DNA of 64,000 nucleotides from Natronospirillum operosum (GCF_004768465.1 NZ_SRMF01000001.1:969893-1033892); one strand, 5' to 3'; positions 33,161-42,548 are shown, numbered from the stretch's first letter. Notes: generated from the letters alone by a model not told the origin. Program-made: numbers and translations.

Positions 33161-34093
33161 TCACAAATCCGCGACGGCGCGAATGCGCTCCTGAACCAGT
33201 TTGGCCAGGTCTTCCGGATGGAATTTGGACAGGAAGGCGTCACAGCCAACCTTCTTCACCATGGCCTCGTTGAAGCTGCCGCTCAGGGAGGTATGCAGGG
33301 CAATAAAGAGATCCCGCAGTTGCGGATCCCGGCGGATTTCAGTAGTCAGCATGTAGCCGTCCATCACCGGCATTTCGGCATCGGTGACCAGCATCAGCAA
33401 TTTTTCCGCTACATTCTCACCGGCATCAGCCCAGGCGCGCAGACGCTCCAGACCCTTGGCCCCATCGGTGGCCTGGTGTACCACAATGCCGATACTTTCA
33501 AAGGTTGCCTTGGCCTGGGCCAGTGCGGTCAGCGAATCATCCACCATCAGTATCTCGCGCCCTGACGCCTGCGCCAGGACCTCTTCTTCCAGCACGCCGG
33601 CCGGAATATCGGTGACCGCCGGCTGTACTTCTGACAACACCTTCTCTACATCGATAATCTCGACAATGCGGTCTTCGTCATGGGTGATGGCCGTCAGGAA
33701 ATGGTGGCGCCCGGACCCGCTGGGCGGCGGTTTGATGTCTTCCCAGTTCATGTTGATGATGCGATCAACGCTGCCGACCACAAAGGCCTGCACGGCACTG
33801 TTGTATTCGGTCACAATGATGGTGGAATCAGGATTGATGTCCAGCGGGCGCAGTCCAATAGCCCGTGACAGATCATACACCGGCACCGCCATGCCACGCA
33901 GATGAACCACCCCGTGAATATTGGGGTGCTGATGCGGCATCACCGTAACCTTGGGCAGCGGGAGCACTTCCCTGACCTTGAACACATTGATGGCATAGGC
34001 CTGCTGACCTCTCAGGCTGAACAACAGCAACTCGAGCCGGTTCCTGCCGACCAGGTTGGTGCGGCTGTCAACGGAGCTGAGCAGATTGGACAT
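33161..34093 (-). CDS. cheV: Chemotaxis coupling protein CheV
   Basis: This 310-residue protein has an N-terminal CheW domain (LLLFSLRGQQAYAINVFKVREVL, NIHGVVHLRGMAVPVYDL). A C-terminal receiver follows, with the acidic pair in LMVDDS, the phospho-acceptor Asp in VTDAEMPVMDGY, and the switch residues Thr (HTS) and Lys (LSKFHP). CheV couples chemoreceptors to CheA, and phosphorylation is thought to tune adaptation. GGGGAG upstream supports the ATG. A chemoreceptor gene lies 5 kb away at 39286; other che genes are outside the window. Confidence 0.93.
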   Translation of the reverse strand: MSNLLSSVDSRTNLVGRNRLELLLFSLRGQQAYAINVFKVREVLPLPKVTVMPHQHPNIHGVVHLRGMAVPVYDLSRAIGLRPLDINPDSTIIVTEYNSAVQAFVVGSVDRIINMNWEDIKPPPSGSGRHHFLTAITHDEDRIVEIIDVEKVLSEVQPAVTDIPAGVLEEEVLAQASGREILMVDDSLTALAQAKATFESIGIVVHQATDGAKGLERLRAWADAGENVAEKLLMLVTDAEMPVMDGYMLTTEIRRDPQLRDLFIALHTSLSGSFNEAMVKKVGCDAFLSKFHPEDLAKLVQERIRAVADL

Positions 34094-34223
34094 GGGTTTG
34101 ACTCCCCTAAAGACAACCGCAGTATCGGTCTACTGGCACTACAATACCGCACAGCGCTTCCATTCGCAGCACTACCGTCGACGATCAGTCGCCAACTTGA
34201 ACTGTCAGGGCAGCGTGTACCGC

Positions 34224-34466
34224 CTACTCCTGCAGCAGTCGGGCCACGGCAGACGAATCAAAGGGCCAGTCCAGCGTGATCCCTGTCGGCCCATGCCGCA
34301 GGACCGGTATTCGGGTACCGTACAGGGTCAGCAGGCTTTCATCCTCGGCAATATCAATCAGCTCAACCTGACACTGACTGGCAGCCACGAATGGCAGCAG
34401 AACAGCCTCAGCCTGTTCGCAGAGATGACAGTGCGACGTCCCATATAAGGTGAGCTCGATGGGCAA
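34224..34466 (-). CDS. Glutaredoxin-like thiol-disulfide protein
   Basis: This 80-residue protein has a compact thioredoxin fold of the DUF836/glutaredoxin-like type. An N-terminal strand LTLYGTSHCHLCEQAEAVL carries the CxxC motif CHLC, and TRIPVL contains the cis-proline. The start is a TTG at 34466 with GGAG nine bases upstream; no ATG gives the complete first strand. It probably reduces disulfides in a cytoplasmic partner. It sits between cheV and the DUF5610 gene on the same strand with gaps of 130 and 59 bases. Confidence 0.82.
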   Translation of the reverse strand: MPIELTLYGTSHCHLCEQAEAVLLPFVAASQCQVELIDIAEDESLLTLYGTRIPVLRHGPTGITLDWPFDSSAVARLLQE

Positions 34467-34525
34467 GCCTGGTTACTCCAGCCAGGTGATCAAGGCCGCC
34501 ATTATAGCGACCTCGGCAGCCGGGG

Positions 34526-35635
34526 TCAGCCATCCAGTCTGCCCAATAGGACTTCAGCAAAATTCTGCTGTTCCGGCTTCTGCTTGGGATGCGCATTCAG
34601 CGCTTCTATCAGCGACTTGCTGTTCCAGTGATCGCCCTGGTTGCGCTGCAGGTCGCTCAGAGCCTGACCATACTGGCGGATCGGCATCATCCAGTCTTCG
34701 GCCCGGCCACCCGTCATTTCATCACCCATGGCAGCCATGCTGCTGTACTGCGCCACAGCCATGGTTTTCTGGGTCATGTTGAGGCTCATGGAGACCAGCG
34801 CATCGCCCTCCAGATCCAGCCGCTGAGCCTTGTCAAAGGCGGCTTCATACTGCCCGCTGTAGAACTTGTCGGCGATCTGGCCGACCTCTTCCAGCAGTGA
34901 CTCGATAGCCGCCATTTCTTCATCGCTGAGGTCACCTTCAACCATCAGCGAAAACTGTTCGCCCTGCCTGTCCTGCCAGGTCGCTGCCAACTCGCGTGCA
35001 TTTTCGCCCTGAGACTGAATCAGCTCCAGTGACTGGGACTGCGACCGGGCGGCGCTGATGGTAACAACGTCACCTTCGGCGGTCGTTACCGAGAACGAAA
35101 AACTGTCCTGCCGGCTGCTGGCCCCGGCGAAACGTGCCGACTCGACACCCTGGGCGGCCTGAGTGCTGACCAGGTCGGCCAGGCCCTGCGCGAAATCATC
35201 CAGCCGCGTATTGATGCCGGCACGGGCGTCGTCAATCACCGCGCCCAGTTCATCCGACATCAGACCCAGGCCCTTGATAATGTCCTGCGCATCACTGAAA
35301 CCCTTGTCGATGCCCTTTTGCGCGGCCTCTTTCATGGACGCCAGTTCTTCTTGCGAGGCACCCTGTGCCGCCGCCCGCTCGAGCGCCCGCTCGATCACGC
35401 TGCTGACATTGTCCACCACTGCCTGTGGGTCAAAGTTCTTCAGCACCTGATCGGGCGAGTCATAGCGCGACTGAATGCCATTGCCCAGCGTAACCTTGTC
35501 TGCAGACTCTGCAGTGTTCCTGTTCTGACCGGGTGCCGCTTCCCGCCCTGAACCTGCTCTGTCAGCACCATTACCGGTTCCGGGTCCGGAAGCGGGGGGC
35601 AGTGGCGCCTGCGCCGCATTAGGAATTCCAATCAT
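34526..35635 (-). CDS. DUF5610 domain protein
   Basis: This 369-residue protein starts with a disordered Pro/Gly/Ala-rich segment (1-50). A helical DUF5610-like domain follows (about 55-165; IERALERAAAQGASQEELASM, FSDAQDIIKGLGLM), then a second half with FSFSVTTAEGDVVTISAARSQSQ and LSLMVEGDLSDEEMAAIESLL. There is no signal peptide. The domain is uncharacterised. Its neighbours here are cheV and a glutaredoxin-like gene. Methionine-rich SLNMTQKTMAVAQYSSMAAMGDEMTG (split by eye, not contiguous motif) near the C-terminus is unusual. Confidence 0.75.
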   Translation of the reverse strand: MIGIPNAAQAPLPPASGPGTGNGADRAGSGREAAPGQNRNTAESADKVTLGNGIQSRYDSPDQVLKNFDPQAVVDNVSSVIERALERAAAQGASQEELASMKEAAQKGIDKGFSDAQDIIKGLGLMSDELGAVIDDARAGINTRLDDFAQGLADLVSTQAAQGVESARFAGASSRQDSFSFSVTTAEGDVVTISAARSQSQSLELIQSQGENARELAATWQDRQGEQFSLMVEGDLSDEEMAAIESLLEEVGQIADKFYSGQYEAAFDKAQRLDLEGDALVSMSLNMTQKTMAVAQYSSMAAMGDEMTGGRAEDWMMPIRQYGQALSDLQRNQGDHWNSKSLIEALNAHPKQKPEQQNFAEVLLGRLDG

Positions 35636-35859
35636 TGTCCGACTCCGCTATCGATCTCTTCGCTTGTCTTTAACGGCAGCGAAACAACAGACTTGACCCC
35701 GGCGGATGTAAAAAAATGTAGCGTCCTGACCGCCTGTCCTGCCAATCGCAAAACATCGGGACAACCCGGAAAAAAATTCATAACTGTGTGTAGTCAGACC
35801 ATATTAGCTGCTATGATGCGCGCTTTCTTTACACATTCATCGGATAACCAGAGAGAGCC

Positions 35860-36759
35860 ATGGCCCGACTTGATTCCCTGGTGATATTTACCACTGTCGT
35901 CAAAGCCAACAACTTCACCAATGCCGCTCATTCCCTGGGCCTGACGCCATCCGCTGTCAGCAAGCAGATCAGTCTGCTTGAAGACCGTCTGGGGGTCAGG
36001 CTGCTCAACCGGACAACCCGCAGTGTCAGTCCGACGGAAGCAGGCCAGCTGTTCTTCAATCGGTGCAACCGGATTCTGGAGGATCTGGAAGAAGCCGAGC
36101 ATATGGTCAAGGATCTGGACACCAGCCCCAAGGGGACGCTGAAGATCACCGCGACCCCAACCTTCGGGCGGGCCATGCTGATGAAGATATTCAGTGAATT
36201 CCTGCACGAGTATCCGGATGTCAATTTTGATCTGGTGCTGGCTGACAAGAGCCTGGACCTGGTGCGTGAAGGCATTGATCTGTCCATTCACCTCGGATCA
36301 TTGCAGGACAGCCGGCTGGTCGCGCGCCCGGTGGCCAAGCAGAACGTGATCATGTGCGCCACCCGACGTTATATCGAACTGCATGGCAGGCCCGATTCAC
36401 TGCAGGATCTCAACAACCATCACATGCTGATGGTGTCAGGCATCGACTATGCCGAGCCACGCTGGATCAAGCGCTTCATCAAGGAAGCCAACCTGCAGGA
36501 CAAGGAGCGGCGCTTTACCGTCAACGACCTCGACACCATGTGTGAGGCCTGTCTGCACGACATGGGCGTGGCTGCCCTGCCCACCTACATGATTCAGCAG
36601 GAACTGGATCAGGGCAGCCTGGAACACGTACTGCCCGAGGTGGTATTCCCCAAGCGCACCATCCACATCGTTTATCCGGAAAACCGGTATCTGTCAGCCA
36701 AGAGCCGAGCCTTCATCGACTTCATGGCAGATTACTTCGAGAAAAACGCACTACGCTGA
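35860..36759 (+). CDS. LysR-family transcriptional regulator
   Basis: This 299-residue regulator has an N-terminal winged helix-turn-helix (LVIFTTVVKANNFTNAAHSL, SAVSKQISLLEDRLGVRLLN) and a periplasmic-binding-like effector domain from about residue 90. It resembles the CrgA/AaeR-like group (TLKITATPTFGRAML, LSIHLGSLQDSRLVARPV). The effector is unknown. The divergent neighbour is the DUF5610 gene, 224 bases away, so regulation of that gene or of itself is possible but unproven. A terminator follows. Confidence 0.93.
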   Translation: MARLDSLVIFTTVVKANNFTNAAHSLGLTPSAVSKQISLLEDRLGVRLLNRTTRSVSPTEAGQLFFNRCNRILEDLEEAEHMVKDLDTSPKGTLKITATPTFGRAMLMKIFSEFLHEYPDVNFDLVLADKSLDLVREGIDLSIHLGSLQDSRLVARPVAKQNVIMCATRRYIELHGRPDSLQDLNNHHMLMVSGIDYAEPRWIKRFIKEANLQDKERRFTVNDLDTMCEACLHDMGVAALPTYMIQQELDQGSLEHVLPEVVFPKRTIHIVYPENRYLSAKSRAFIDFMADYFEKNALR

Positions 36760-36780
36760 CGTCTCCGCGTCAGCCCATAA

Positions 36781-36819
36781 AAAAACCGCCGCAGGGGGAA
36801 TCCCGACGGCGGTTTTTTT
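36781..36819. terminator. Bidirectional terminator between lysR and yajG
   Basis: AAAAACCGCCG, a loop containing GGGGGAATCCC, then CGGCGGTTTTTTT, 21 bases after the LysR stop. A and T runs on both sides let it serve yajG from the opposite strand as well. Confidence 0.9.
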
Positions 36820-36846
36820 GTCTGGCTGTCAGTTGCCGATGGGCCA

Positions 36847-37422
36847 TCAACGGCGCAGGAAGGTGTGCACGCGCTCGTCACGAATCAGACGATCCACGCT
36901 GCTGTTCAGCACTTCTTCCAGAAACTCGCGGTTGTTGTCAGCTGTAGGCCGGGTAACGCGGGTCTGGTTCTGGGCTGAACGATAGCTGCGTTCAAGGTAC
37001 CCGCGCGCGTCTTCGAGGCGCAGATCCAGTTCGGAAACCACCCGCACCTCGGAGCTCACGGTGCCGGTCTCGCGCTCATAACGCAGCGTGTTCAGATTGA
37101 CACGCATGGTGAAATCGGCATTGGATGATGACACCGTGTAACCGGCATTTTCCAGCTTGGTGGTCAGCAATGCTCTCAGGTCGGCGGCAATGTCATTGCT
37201 TGCCGTCAGTTTGGCCGACTCATCATAGGTACCACCCAGGGTGCCCAGATCGGTGGACGAGCGCCGATCGTTCACGGACAGATTAACGACCATGCCGCTG
37301 CGATCTGCAGACGGAAACTCTTCGCCGGAGGATGGTTCAATAGCCACTTCCTGCGGGGACACCGCACAGGCTGCCAAAAACAGTGTGGCGCCCAGCGCGG
37401 ATAGAATTCGGGTCAATTTCAT
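36847..37422 (-). CDS. yajG: YajG-family outer-membrane lipoprotein
   Basis: This 191-residue lipoprotein has a lipobox signal (ILSALGATLFLAACAVSP, cysteine at about residue 19). The YajG domain has VVNLSVNDRRSSTDLGTLGG, TTKLENAGYTV and a late FLEEVLNSSVDRLI. Ala after the cysteine is compatible with outer-membrane sorting. Its function is unknown; E. coli yajG lies near ampG. The start at 37422 was chosen for the CAGGAGAG ribosome site and the signal peptide; the upstream in-frame extension lacks both. YaaA lies 29 bases upstream in the same direction. Confidence 0.87.
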   Translation of the reverse strand: MKLTRILSALGATLFLAACAVSPQEVAIEPSSGEEFPSADRSGMVVNLSVNDRRSSTDLGTLGGTYDESAKLTASNDIAADLRALLTTKLENAGYTVSSSNADFTMRVNLNTLRYERETGTVSSEVRVVSELDLRLEDARGYLERSYRSAQNQTRVTRPTADNNREFLEEVLNSSVDRLIRDERVHTFLRR

Positions 37423-37451
37423 ACAAGACTCTCCTGATTGCTCACGCGTCC

Positions 37452-38222
37452 TTACCGACGCAAAAATACCCATTGGCCCCCTTCCTGCGAGGACTCCGGG
37501 CTGTAAGTGTAGTCTTCAAGATTGAAGTTTTTCAAATCTTCCGGATCGGAAATCCGGTGTCTGGCCATATACTGTACCATCAATCCGCGTGCTTTCTTGG
37601 CATAGAAGCTGATGACCTTGTATTTTCCGTTCTTCCAGTCCTTGAATACCGGCGTAATTACCTGAATGCCATCCAGATGTGGTTCGATACTGCGAAAATA
37701 TTCGTTTGATGCGAGATTGATCAGGACCGGCTCCTTGTGCTCTGCCAGCGTGGCCCGAACATGTTCGGCCAGACGCCGGCCCCAGAACTGATACAGATCC
37801 GAGCCTTGTTCGGTTGGCACCTTCTTGCCCATTTCCAGACGATACGGCAGAATCTGATCCTGTGGCCGCAGAATGCCGTACAACCCTGACAGTATACGCA
37901 GGTGCTGCTGCAGATAGCTGATGGCCTTCTGGTCCAGTTCGTAGGCGTTCAGGCCGGCATAGACATCACCCTTGAAGGCGAACATGGCGGCCCGAGCCTC
38001 TCCTGTGGGAAACGGCCACTGCCATGCACTGAAACGCTCCGCGTTCTGTTCGGCCAACTTGTCCGAGATGCCCATCAGGGATTTCAGATCAGCCGGCGAG
38101 TATTGCCGCATGACATCGACAAGCTCTGCTGAAGCCTGCGGAAACAGCGGGTCTGTTGGCTCATGGGGCGGTGTCGGCGTCTTGTAGTCCAGCGTTTTGG
38201 CTGGTGAAATCACAGCGAGCAT
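37452..38222 (-). CDS. yaaA: Peroxide stress protein YaaA (DUF328)
   Basis: This 256-residue protein starts MLAVISPAKTLDY and has the family core NAYELDQKAISYLQQHLRIL, GLYGILRPQD and YRLEMGKK. Positively charged cleft residues are spread along it. E. coli YaaA lowers intracellular iron and DNA damage during hydrogen peroxide stress and binds DNA. Length matches the family (about 258). GGAG eight bases before the ATG. It is probably cotranscribed with yajG and divergent from the metallo-hydrolase at 38301. Confidence 0.95.
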   Translation of the reverse strand: MLAVISPAKTLDYKTPTPPHEPTDPLFPQASAELVDVMRQYSPADLKSLMGISDKLAEQNAERFSAWQWPFPTGEARAAMFAFKGDVYAGLNAYELDQKAISYLQQHLRILSGLYGILRPQDQILPYRLEMGKKVPTEQGSDLYQFWGRRLAEHVRATLAEHKEPVLINLASNEYFRSIEPHLDGIQVITPVFKDWKNGKYKVISFYAKKARGLMVQYMARHRISDPEDLKNFNLEDYTYSPESSQEGGQWVFLRR

Positions 38223-38300
38223 GTTATCTCCGGTTCAAGGCAATCGTCTCAGGCGTTAATATCGGGGATGATGTACGCAGTCGCAAGGGGTCTGAGCACT

Positions 38301-39053
38301 ATGACACACTTAGTTCATCGCTATTTCGTTCCGGACAGCCTCCGGAACTACAACCATCTGGTCATTGCCGGGTCGCAGGCAGCCAGCATTGACCCGTTCA
38401 ACTGGGCACTGGCGCTGCAACAGGCTCGTTCTATGGGCGTGGAGATCACCGAGATCTGGCTGACCCATGGCCACGGCGATCACATCGCCGGTGTGCCCGA
38501 GCAATTTGATGGCCCGGTGCGCGGCCACCCGGACATTGGCAGTCGCTGCCAACTGACGCATCAACTGGAGGGTGACAGCCGGTTCGAGTTCAACGGCTAT
38601 CCGGTGCAAGTCATCGCCACGCCCGGTCACACCTTCGACCATGTCTGCTTCTTTCTGCCTGCCATTCCGGCCCTGGTGGCCGGCGACACCCTGTTCAATG
38701 CCGGTGTCGGCAACACCCGCAGCGGTGACACCGATACACTCTATGCAAGTATCGAGCGACTGAAGGCTCTGCCGGCCGCAACCCGGCTGTACAATGGCCA
38801 TGACTACATGCCCACCAATGTGCAGTTCACCGAATCCATAGTGGGCCCAACCGAAGTCACCCGCCGCTGGCAGGAGGCCTGTGCCAGTACCGATGAGCAC
38901 TCCCGACCAGTGACCACGCTGGGCGATGAGCAGGCACTCAACCTGTTTCTGCAACCCGAATCCGGCCAACTCAAGGCTGCCCTGGACCTGCCCGCTGACA
39001 GTTCCCCGCAAATGGTATTCCGGAGTCTGCGTCAACGGCGCGACCAGTGGTAA
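38301..39053 (+). CDS. Hydroxyacylglutathione hydrolase-like metallo-beta-lactamase fold protein
   Basis: This protein of about 250 residues is of glyoxalase II type. The metal-binding motif is LTHGHGDHIAGV, with ATPGHTFDHVCF, AGDTLFNAGVG and the late LYNGHDYMPTN. It should hydrolyse S-lactoylglutathione or a similar thioester with two metal ions. The C-terminal region is compatible with a GloB HAGH domain but its substrate residues are not conclusive. In the first metal motif the third position is Gly (THGHGDH) where GloB usually has THHHxDH, a real departure worth noting. I chose the ATG at 38301 over one 11 codons upstream. Confidence 0.82.
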   Translation: MTHLVHRYFVPDSLRNYNHLVIAGSQAASIDPFNWALALQQARSMGVEITEIWLTHGHGDHIAGVPEQFDGPVRGHPDIGSRCQLTHQLEGDSRFEFNGYPVQVIATPGHTFDHVCFFLPAIPALVAGDTLFNAGVGNTRSGDTDTLYASIERLKALPAATRLYNGHDYMPTNVQFTESIVGPTEVTRRWQEACASTDEHSRPVTTLGDEQALNLFLQPESGQLKAALDLPADSSPQMVFRSLRQRRDQW

Positions 39054-39072
39054 AGGCTACCCCTCCCCAAAG

Positions 39073-39137
39073 ACAGCCGGCCTCCACCCCCGGGGATGGA
39101 TTCCGGCCTCCACCCGTGGTGCGGCCAGCCCGGCTGT
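39073..39137. repeat. Palindrome with an internal direct repeat
   Basis: Outer arms ACAGCCGG (39073-39080) and CCGGCTGT (39130-39137) enclose two copies of CCGGCCTCCACCC (39077-39089 and 39103-39115). It follows the hydrolase stop by 19 bases and ends just before the chemoreceptor promoter. It may be a REP-like remnant or act as a terminator stem; there is no T-run. Confidence 0.55.
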
Positions 39138-39139
39138 AT

Positions 39140-39166
39140 TAAAGTTGCATAAAGACTACCCGATAA
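39140..39166 (+). promoter_or_regulatory. Sigma-28 (FliA) promoter of the chemoreceptor gene
   Basis: TAAAGTTG, 11 bases, then CCCGATAA matches the flagellar sigma-28 consensus TAAAGTTT-N11-GCCGATAA at 14 of 16 positions with exact spacing. It lies about 120 bases before the chemoreceptor ATG, which fits class III flagellar/chemotaxis expression. Confidence 0.85.
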
Positions 39167-39285
39167 GACAGACAACAACCTGCGTTTATGGTGGCGCTCT
39201 CAGGGAAGAACCAGATCAACGATCAGACTACAGCCGGACCTGCCGCCATAACCAATTACACACAATATGACAAGGTAGTTCGTCC

Positions 39286-41391
39286 ATGAGAATGACCGTA
39301 GTGCGCCGCACGGCTCTGGGGTTCATCCTGATCCTGGCCCTGATGACCGTCATAGCAGGTGCCGCCCTGCAGACGCAGCGTGCCACGGACCAGGGCATGA
39401 ATGAAATGACAGATCGGGTTCTGCCCCTGTTGCAGACCAGTTACAACCTGTTGATCACGGCTCAGAACATCAACAAGGCCATCTCCCAGCACGCTGCCGA
39501 AACCGGCTCGGAAGCGCTGACCACCTACGAACAGGAGTTCGAGCAGGAGGTGGCTCAGTACGACAACCTCTATACCGGGGTCGACTCCCAACTGAACACC
39601 CTGCCCGGCATGCGGGAGGCTCTGGTCAGCGCTGACGAGTATGTGCGCGCCATGGTGACCGATGGCGAAGAGCAACTGACGACTCATCGTGCCGCCCTTG
39701 ACGCCCGCTCCACCTATCAGGAAGAGGTGCAGACTGAAGCCTCGCGCTGGCTGCGCTTTCCCAACGACATGCAGATTGTCGATCGCGTGATCGAGGTGCT
39801 GGGTCAGCAGCAGGACCCGCAGGCCAGCCTGATCGCCGGCGATACCGGCTATGTACGGGAAAAAATCGACCTGGTGCGCACTGATCTGTCGCGTGCCGCT
39901 CTGATCATGGATGTGGAGGAACTGGAAAACATCCGCCGTCGCCTGCAGCAGGAAGTGGCCAACAGTCAGATCCGCATCGACCGGCTGGAGGAAAACAACG
40001 ACATCATCTTCCAGCGCCTGTCGCCCTATGTCGAGGTACTGGACCGTGCAGTCAATGACGATGCCGGTACTCTGGCTCTGCAACTTGAACTGCTGCGCCT
40101 GGAAACCCGCAGTCGCAACCTGCTGAACCGGATTGCCAGCGATATCAATGACGGCGTCGCCGGCCTGCAGGCGCTGACTGCCAGCATCGCCAGCCAGTCG
40201 GACCGCCTGCAATCGGATATCCAGCAGCGCAGCCAGACTGCCAGCCTGACCATTGCCGGTGTGTACGTGGTGTCACTGGTGCTGGCCATACTGACCATTG
40301 CCGGCCTGATTCGCAGTATCCGCAAGCCACTGCAGAGCATCGTTACCACTCTGGAAAACATCGCCGAGGGTGACCTGACACAGGCCATCACTCTGCGGGG
40401 TCGAGACGAGTTTTCCGATATTGCAGGTGGCATCAATACGCTCCGACAACGCCTGCGCGATATCCTGCACAACATCGCCACCACCTCGTCCCGGGTGTCT
40501 GCAGTGACCGAACAGGTCAGCGCTACCACCGAAGGCAACCGGGAGCGTCTGCGCAGTCAGAAGGAGCAGACCGACACTGTGGCCACAGCGGTGACCGAAA
40601 TGGAATCGGCGGCGTCAGAGGTAGCCACCAGCGCCGCCAATACGCTGGCTGAAGTGGAAAAAGTGCACACAGAAGCCCTTGACGGGCAGCGCAACATGCG
40701 CCTGAGCGTAGACGCCATCCAGTCACTGGAAAATGATCTGGAACGGGCCAGCCAGGTTATCAATGACCTCAATACCGAGTCCGAAAACATCGGCAGCATT
40801 CTCAATGTCATCAAGGGCATTGCCGAGCAAACCAACCTGCTGGCGCTGAACGCAGCCATCGAGGCGGCCCGGGCCGGTGAACAGGGGCGCGGCTTTGCCG
40901 TTGTAGCCGACGAGGTGCGAGACCTGGCCAGCAAGACCCAGAGCTCGACGGAAGAGATTTACGGCATGATTGAGGCTCTGCAGGGGCGTTCACAGGAAGC
41001 CGTGCAGATCATGGAAACCAACCGCCAGCAATCCCGCACCGTGGTCAGTCAGACGGAAGAGACCAGCCAGTCCATAGAAGCCATCCTGTCGGCACTGGGG
41101 CGCATCAATGACATGACCAGCCAGATCGCCACCGCCGCAGCAGAGCAGCAGACGGTAGCCGAAGATGTGTCCAGCAACACCGTGCTGATCGCTGACATGT
41201 CGGACGAAGTGGTGGTCAATGCGGCCCGCAATTCCGAGGCCTTCCGGACACTGGCCGAGCTGACGCGGGAGCAGGAGGCCCTGCTCGGGCGCTTTCGCTT
41301 TGCCGATGCCGAGCTCGGCACCGGCGAATCCGCCCCGGACCTGGATGCCGAGGTTTCAGCAACCGGGGAAAGGGACCCTCACCAGCAGTGA
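39286..41391 (+). CDS. Methyl-accepting chemotaxis protein
   Basis: This 701-residue chemoreceptor has membrane helix 1 (about 8-25) and a long helical periplasmic sensor (about 28-320). Membrane helix 2 is at 322-343 ([20 protein letters not shown]), with a HAMP domain to about 397. The cytoplasmic signalling hairpin has its tip at about 512, in [20 protein letters not shown]. There is no CheB/CheR pentapeptide at the end; the tail is acidic and disordered. The sensor is predominantly helical with repeated coiled-coil stretches and could be of the HBM/4HB type, but the ligand is unknown. A strong sigma-28 promoter precedes it. Confidence 0.94.
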   Translation: MRMTVVRRTALGFILILALMTVIAGAALQTQRATDQGMNEMTDRVLPLLQTSYNLLITAQNINKAISQHAAETGSEALTTYEQEFEQEVAQYDNLYTGVDSQLNTLPGMREALVSADEYVRAMVTDGEEQLTTHRAALDARSTYQEEVQTEASRWLRFPNDMQIVDRVIEVLGQQQDPQASLIAGDTGYVREKIDLVRTDLSRAALIMDVEELENIRRRLQQEVANSQIRIDRLEENNDIIFQRLSPYVEVLDRAVNDDAGTLALQLELLRLETRSRNLLNRIASDINDGVAGLQALTASIASQSDRLQSDIQQRSQTASLTIAGVYVVSLVLAILTIAGLIRSIRKPLQSIVTTLENIAEGDLTQAITLRGRDEFSDIAGGINTLRQRLRDILHNIATTSSRVSAVTEQVSATTEGNRERLRSQKEQTDTVATAVTEMESAASEVATSAANTLAEVEKVHTEALDGQRNMRLSVDAIQSLENDLERASQVINDLNTESENIGSILNVIKGIAEQTNLLALNAAIEAARAGEQGRGFAVVADEVRDLASKTQSSTEEIYGMIEALQGRSQEAVQIMETNRQQSRTVVSQTEETSQSIEAILSALGRINDMTSQIATAAAEQQTVAEDVSSNTVLIADMSDEVVVNAARNSEAFRTLAELTREQEALLGRFRFADAELGTGESAPDLDAEVSATGERDPHQQ

Positions 41392-41438
41392 TGACCCCGG
41401 CCAGCGCCCCGATAGTGGACGCCGGCCGGTACCCTGTT

Positions 41439-42476
41439 TCAGGGGCAGGGATTGGGCTGCGACAGATGTATCCGTTCGATCTCGGCCCGCACCTCATCGC
41501 TGAGGCGCAGGTCGGCTGACCCGATGTTGTCCTGCAGCTGTTCCACACTGGTGGCGCCGATGATATTGGTGGTCACGAAGGGCTGATCGTTGACAAAGGC
41601 CAGGGCCATCTGTGCCGGGTCCAGACCATGCTGCCGCGCCAGATCCACATACTGCCGGCTGGCGTTCTCGGCGACCTCCGAGGTATAGCGGCTGAAGCGG
41701 TCAAACAACGTCAGACGCGCACCGTCAGGCTTCCTGCCGCCCAGGTACTTGCCGCTCAGCACGCCGAAGGCCAGCGGCGAATAGGCCAGCAGACCCACCT
41801 GTTCCCGCATGGCCATCTCGGCCAGGCCCACTTCAAAGGTTCGGTTCAGCAGGTTGTAGGGGTTCTGAATCGATACGATGCGCTGCCCCTGTCCGGCTTC
41901 ACTCAGGCGCAGGTACTCGTGCACACCCCAGGGCGTTTCGTTGGACAGGCCGATATGGCGCACCTTGCCGCTGCGCACCAACTGGTCCAGAGCCATCAGG
42001 GTTTCTTCAATCTCGATGGCATCTTCATCGGTCTGGTGCTGATAGCCCAGTTGACCGAAAAAGTTCGTCTTCCGCTCCGGCCAGTGGATCTGGTACAGAT
42101 CCACATAGTCCGTCTGCAGGCGGCGCAGGCTGTCGTCCAGTGCCTGTTGCAACTGGGTGGCATTGAGTCTGGGGCCATCACGCAGATAGGGGAAGTTGTC
42201 CGAGCGCCCGGTCACCTTGGTGGCCAGGACCACCTTGTCACGCTGTCCGCGCCGGTGCAACCAGCTGCCCAGGTAACGTTCCGTGGCGCCCTGCGTTTCC
42301 GCCCGGGGCGGCACCGGGTACATCTCGGCTGCATCAATGAAGTTGACGCCCCGGTCGAGCGCATAGTCCAGTTGCTGATGTGCTTCAGCCTCGGTGTTCT
42401 GCTCACCCCAGGTCATGGTGCCCAGGCAGATTTTGGACACCCTGATGTCGGTATTGCCCAGCGTCCGATATTCCAT
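41439..42476 (-). CDS. tas: NADP(H)-dependent aldo/keto reductase (Tas family)
   Basis: This 345-residue TIM-barrel reductase starts MEYRTLGNTDIRVSKICLGTMTWG. It has FIDAAEMYPVPPR with the catalytic Asp-Tyr, VVLATKVTGR carrying the catalytic Lys, YQIHWPER with the His, and a C-terminal NADP site (VTTNIIGATSVEQLQDNI). Length and motifs match E. coli Tas, which suppresses tyrosine auxotrophy in starved cells; the natural substrate is uncertain. GGAGTAGG precedes the ATG. It is divergent from the small basic protein gene at 42549. Confidence 0.94.
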   Translation of the reverse strand: MEYRTLGNTDIRVSKICLGTMTWGEQNTEAEAHQQLDYALDRGVNFIDAAEMYPVPPRAETQGATERYLGSWLHRRGQRDKVVLATKVTGRSDNFPYLRDGPRLNATQLQQALDDSLRRLQTDYVDLYQIHWPERKTNFFGQLGYQHQTDEDAIEIEETLMALDQLVRSGKVRHIGLSNETPWGVHEYLRLSEAGQGQRIVSIQNPYNLLNRTFEVGLAEMAMREQVGLLAYSPLAFGVLSGKYLGGRKPDGARLTLFDRFSRYTSEVAENASRQYVDLARQHGLDPAQMALAFVNDQPFVTTNIIGATSVEQLQDNIGSADLRLSDEVRAEIERIHLSQPNPCP

Positions 42477-42548
42477 GCCTACTCCGTTCGTTGGTAAAGG
42501 TGCTACTATAAAGCAGCCCGAAATTTGTTTACAGGATTCCGCTTACGC

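Noticed and set aside
34094-34200. Possible sigma-28 promoter upstream of cheV
   Set aside because: ACCGATAC is present, but there is no TAAA-type half at the right distance.
35636-35710. Sigma-28-like TAAAGACA...CGATAG upstream of the DUF5610 gene
   Set aside because: The spacing is two bases shorter than in the good match at 39140 and the -10 half is weak.
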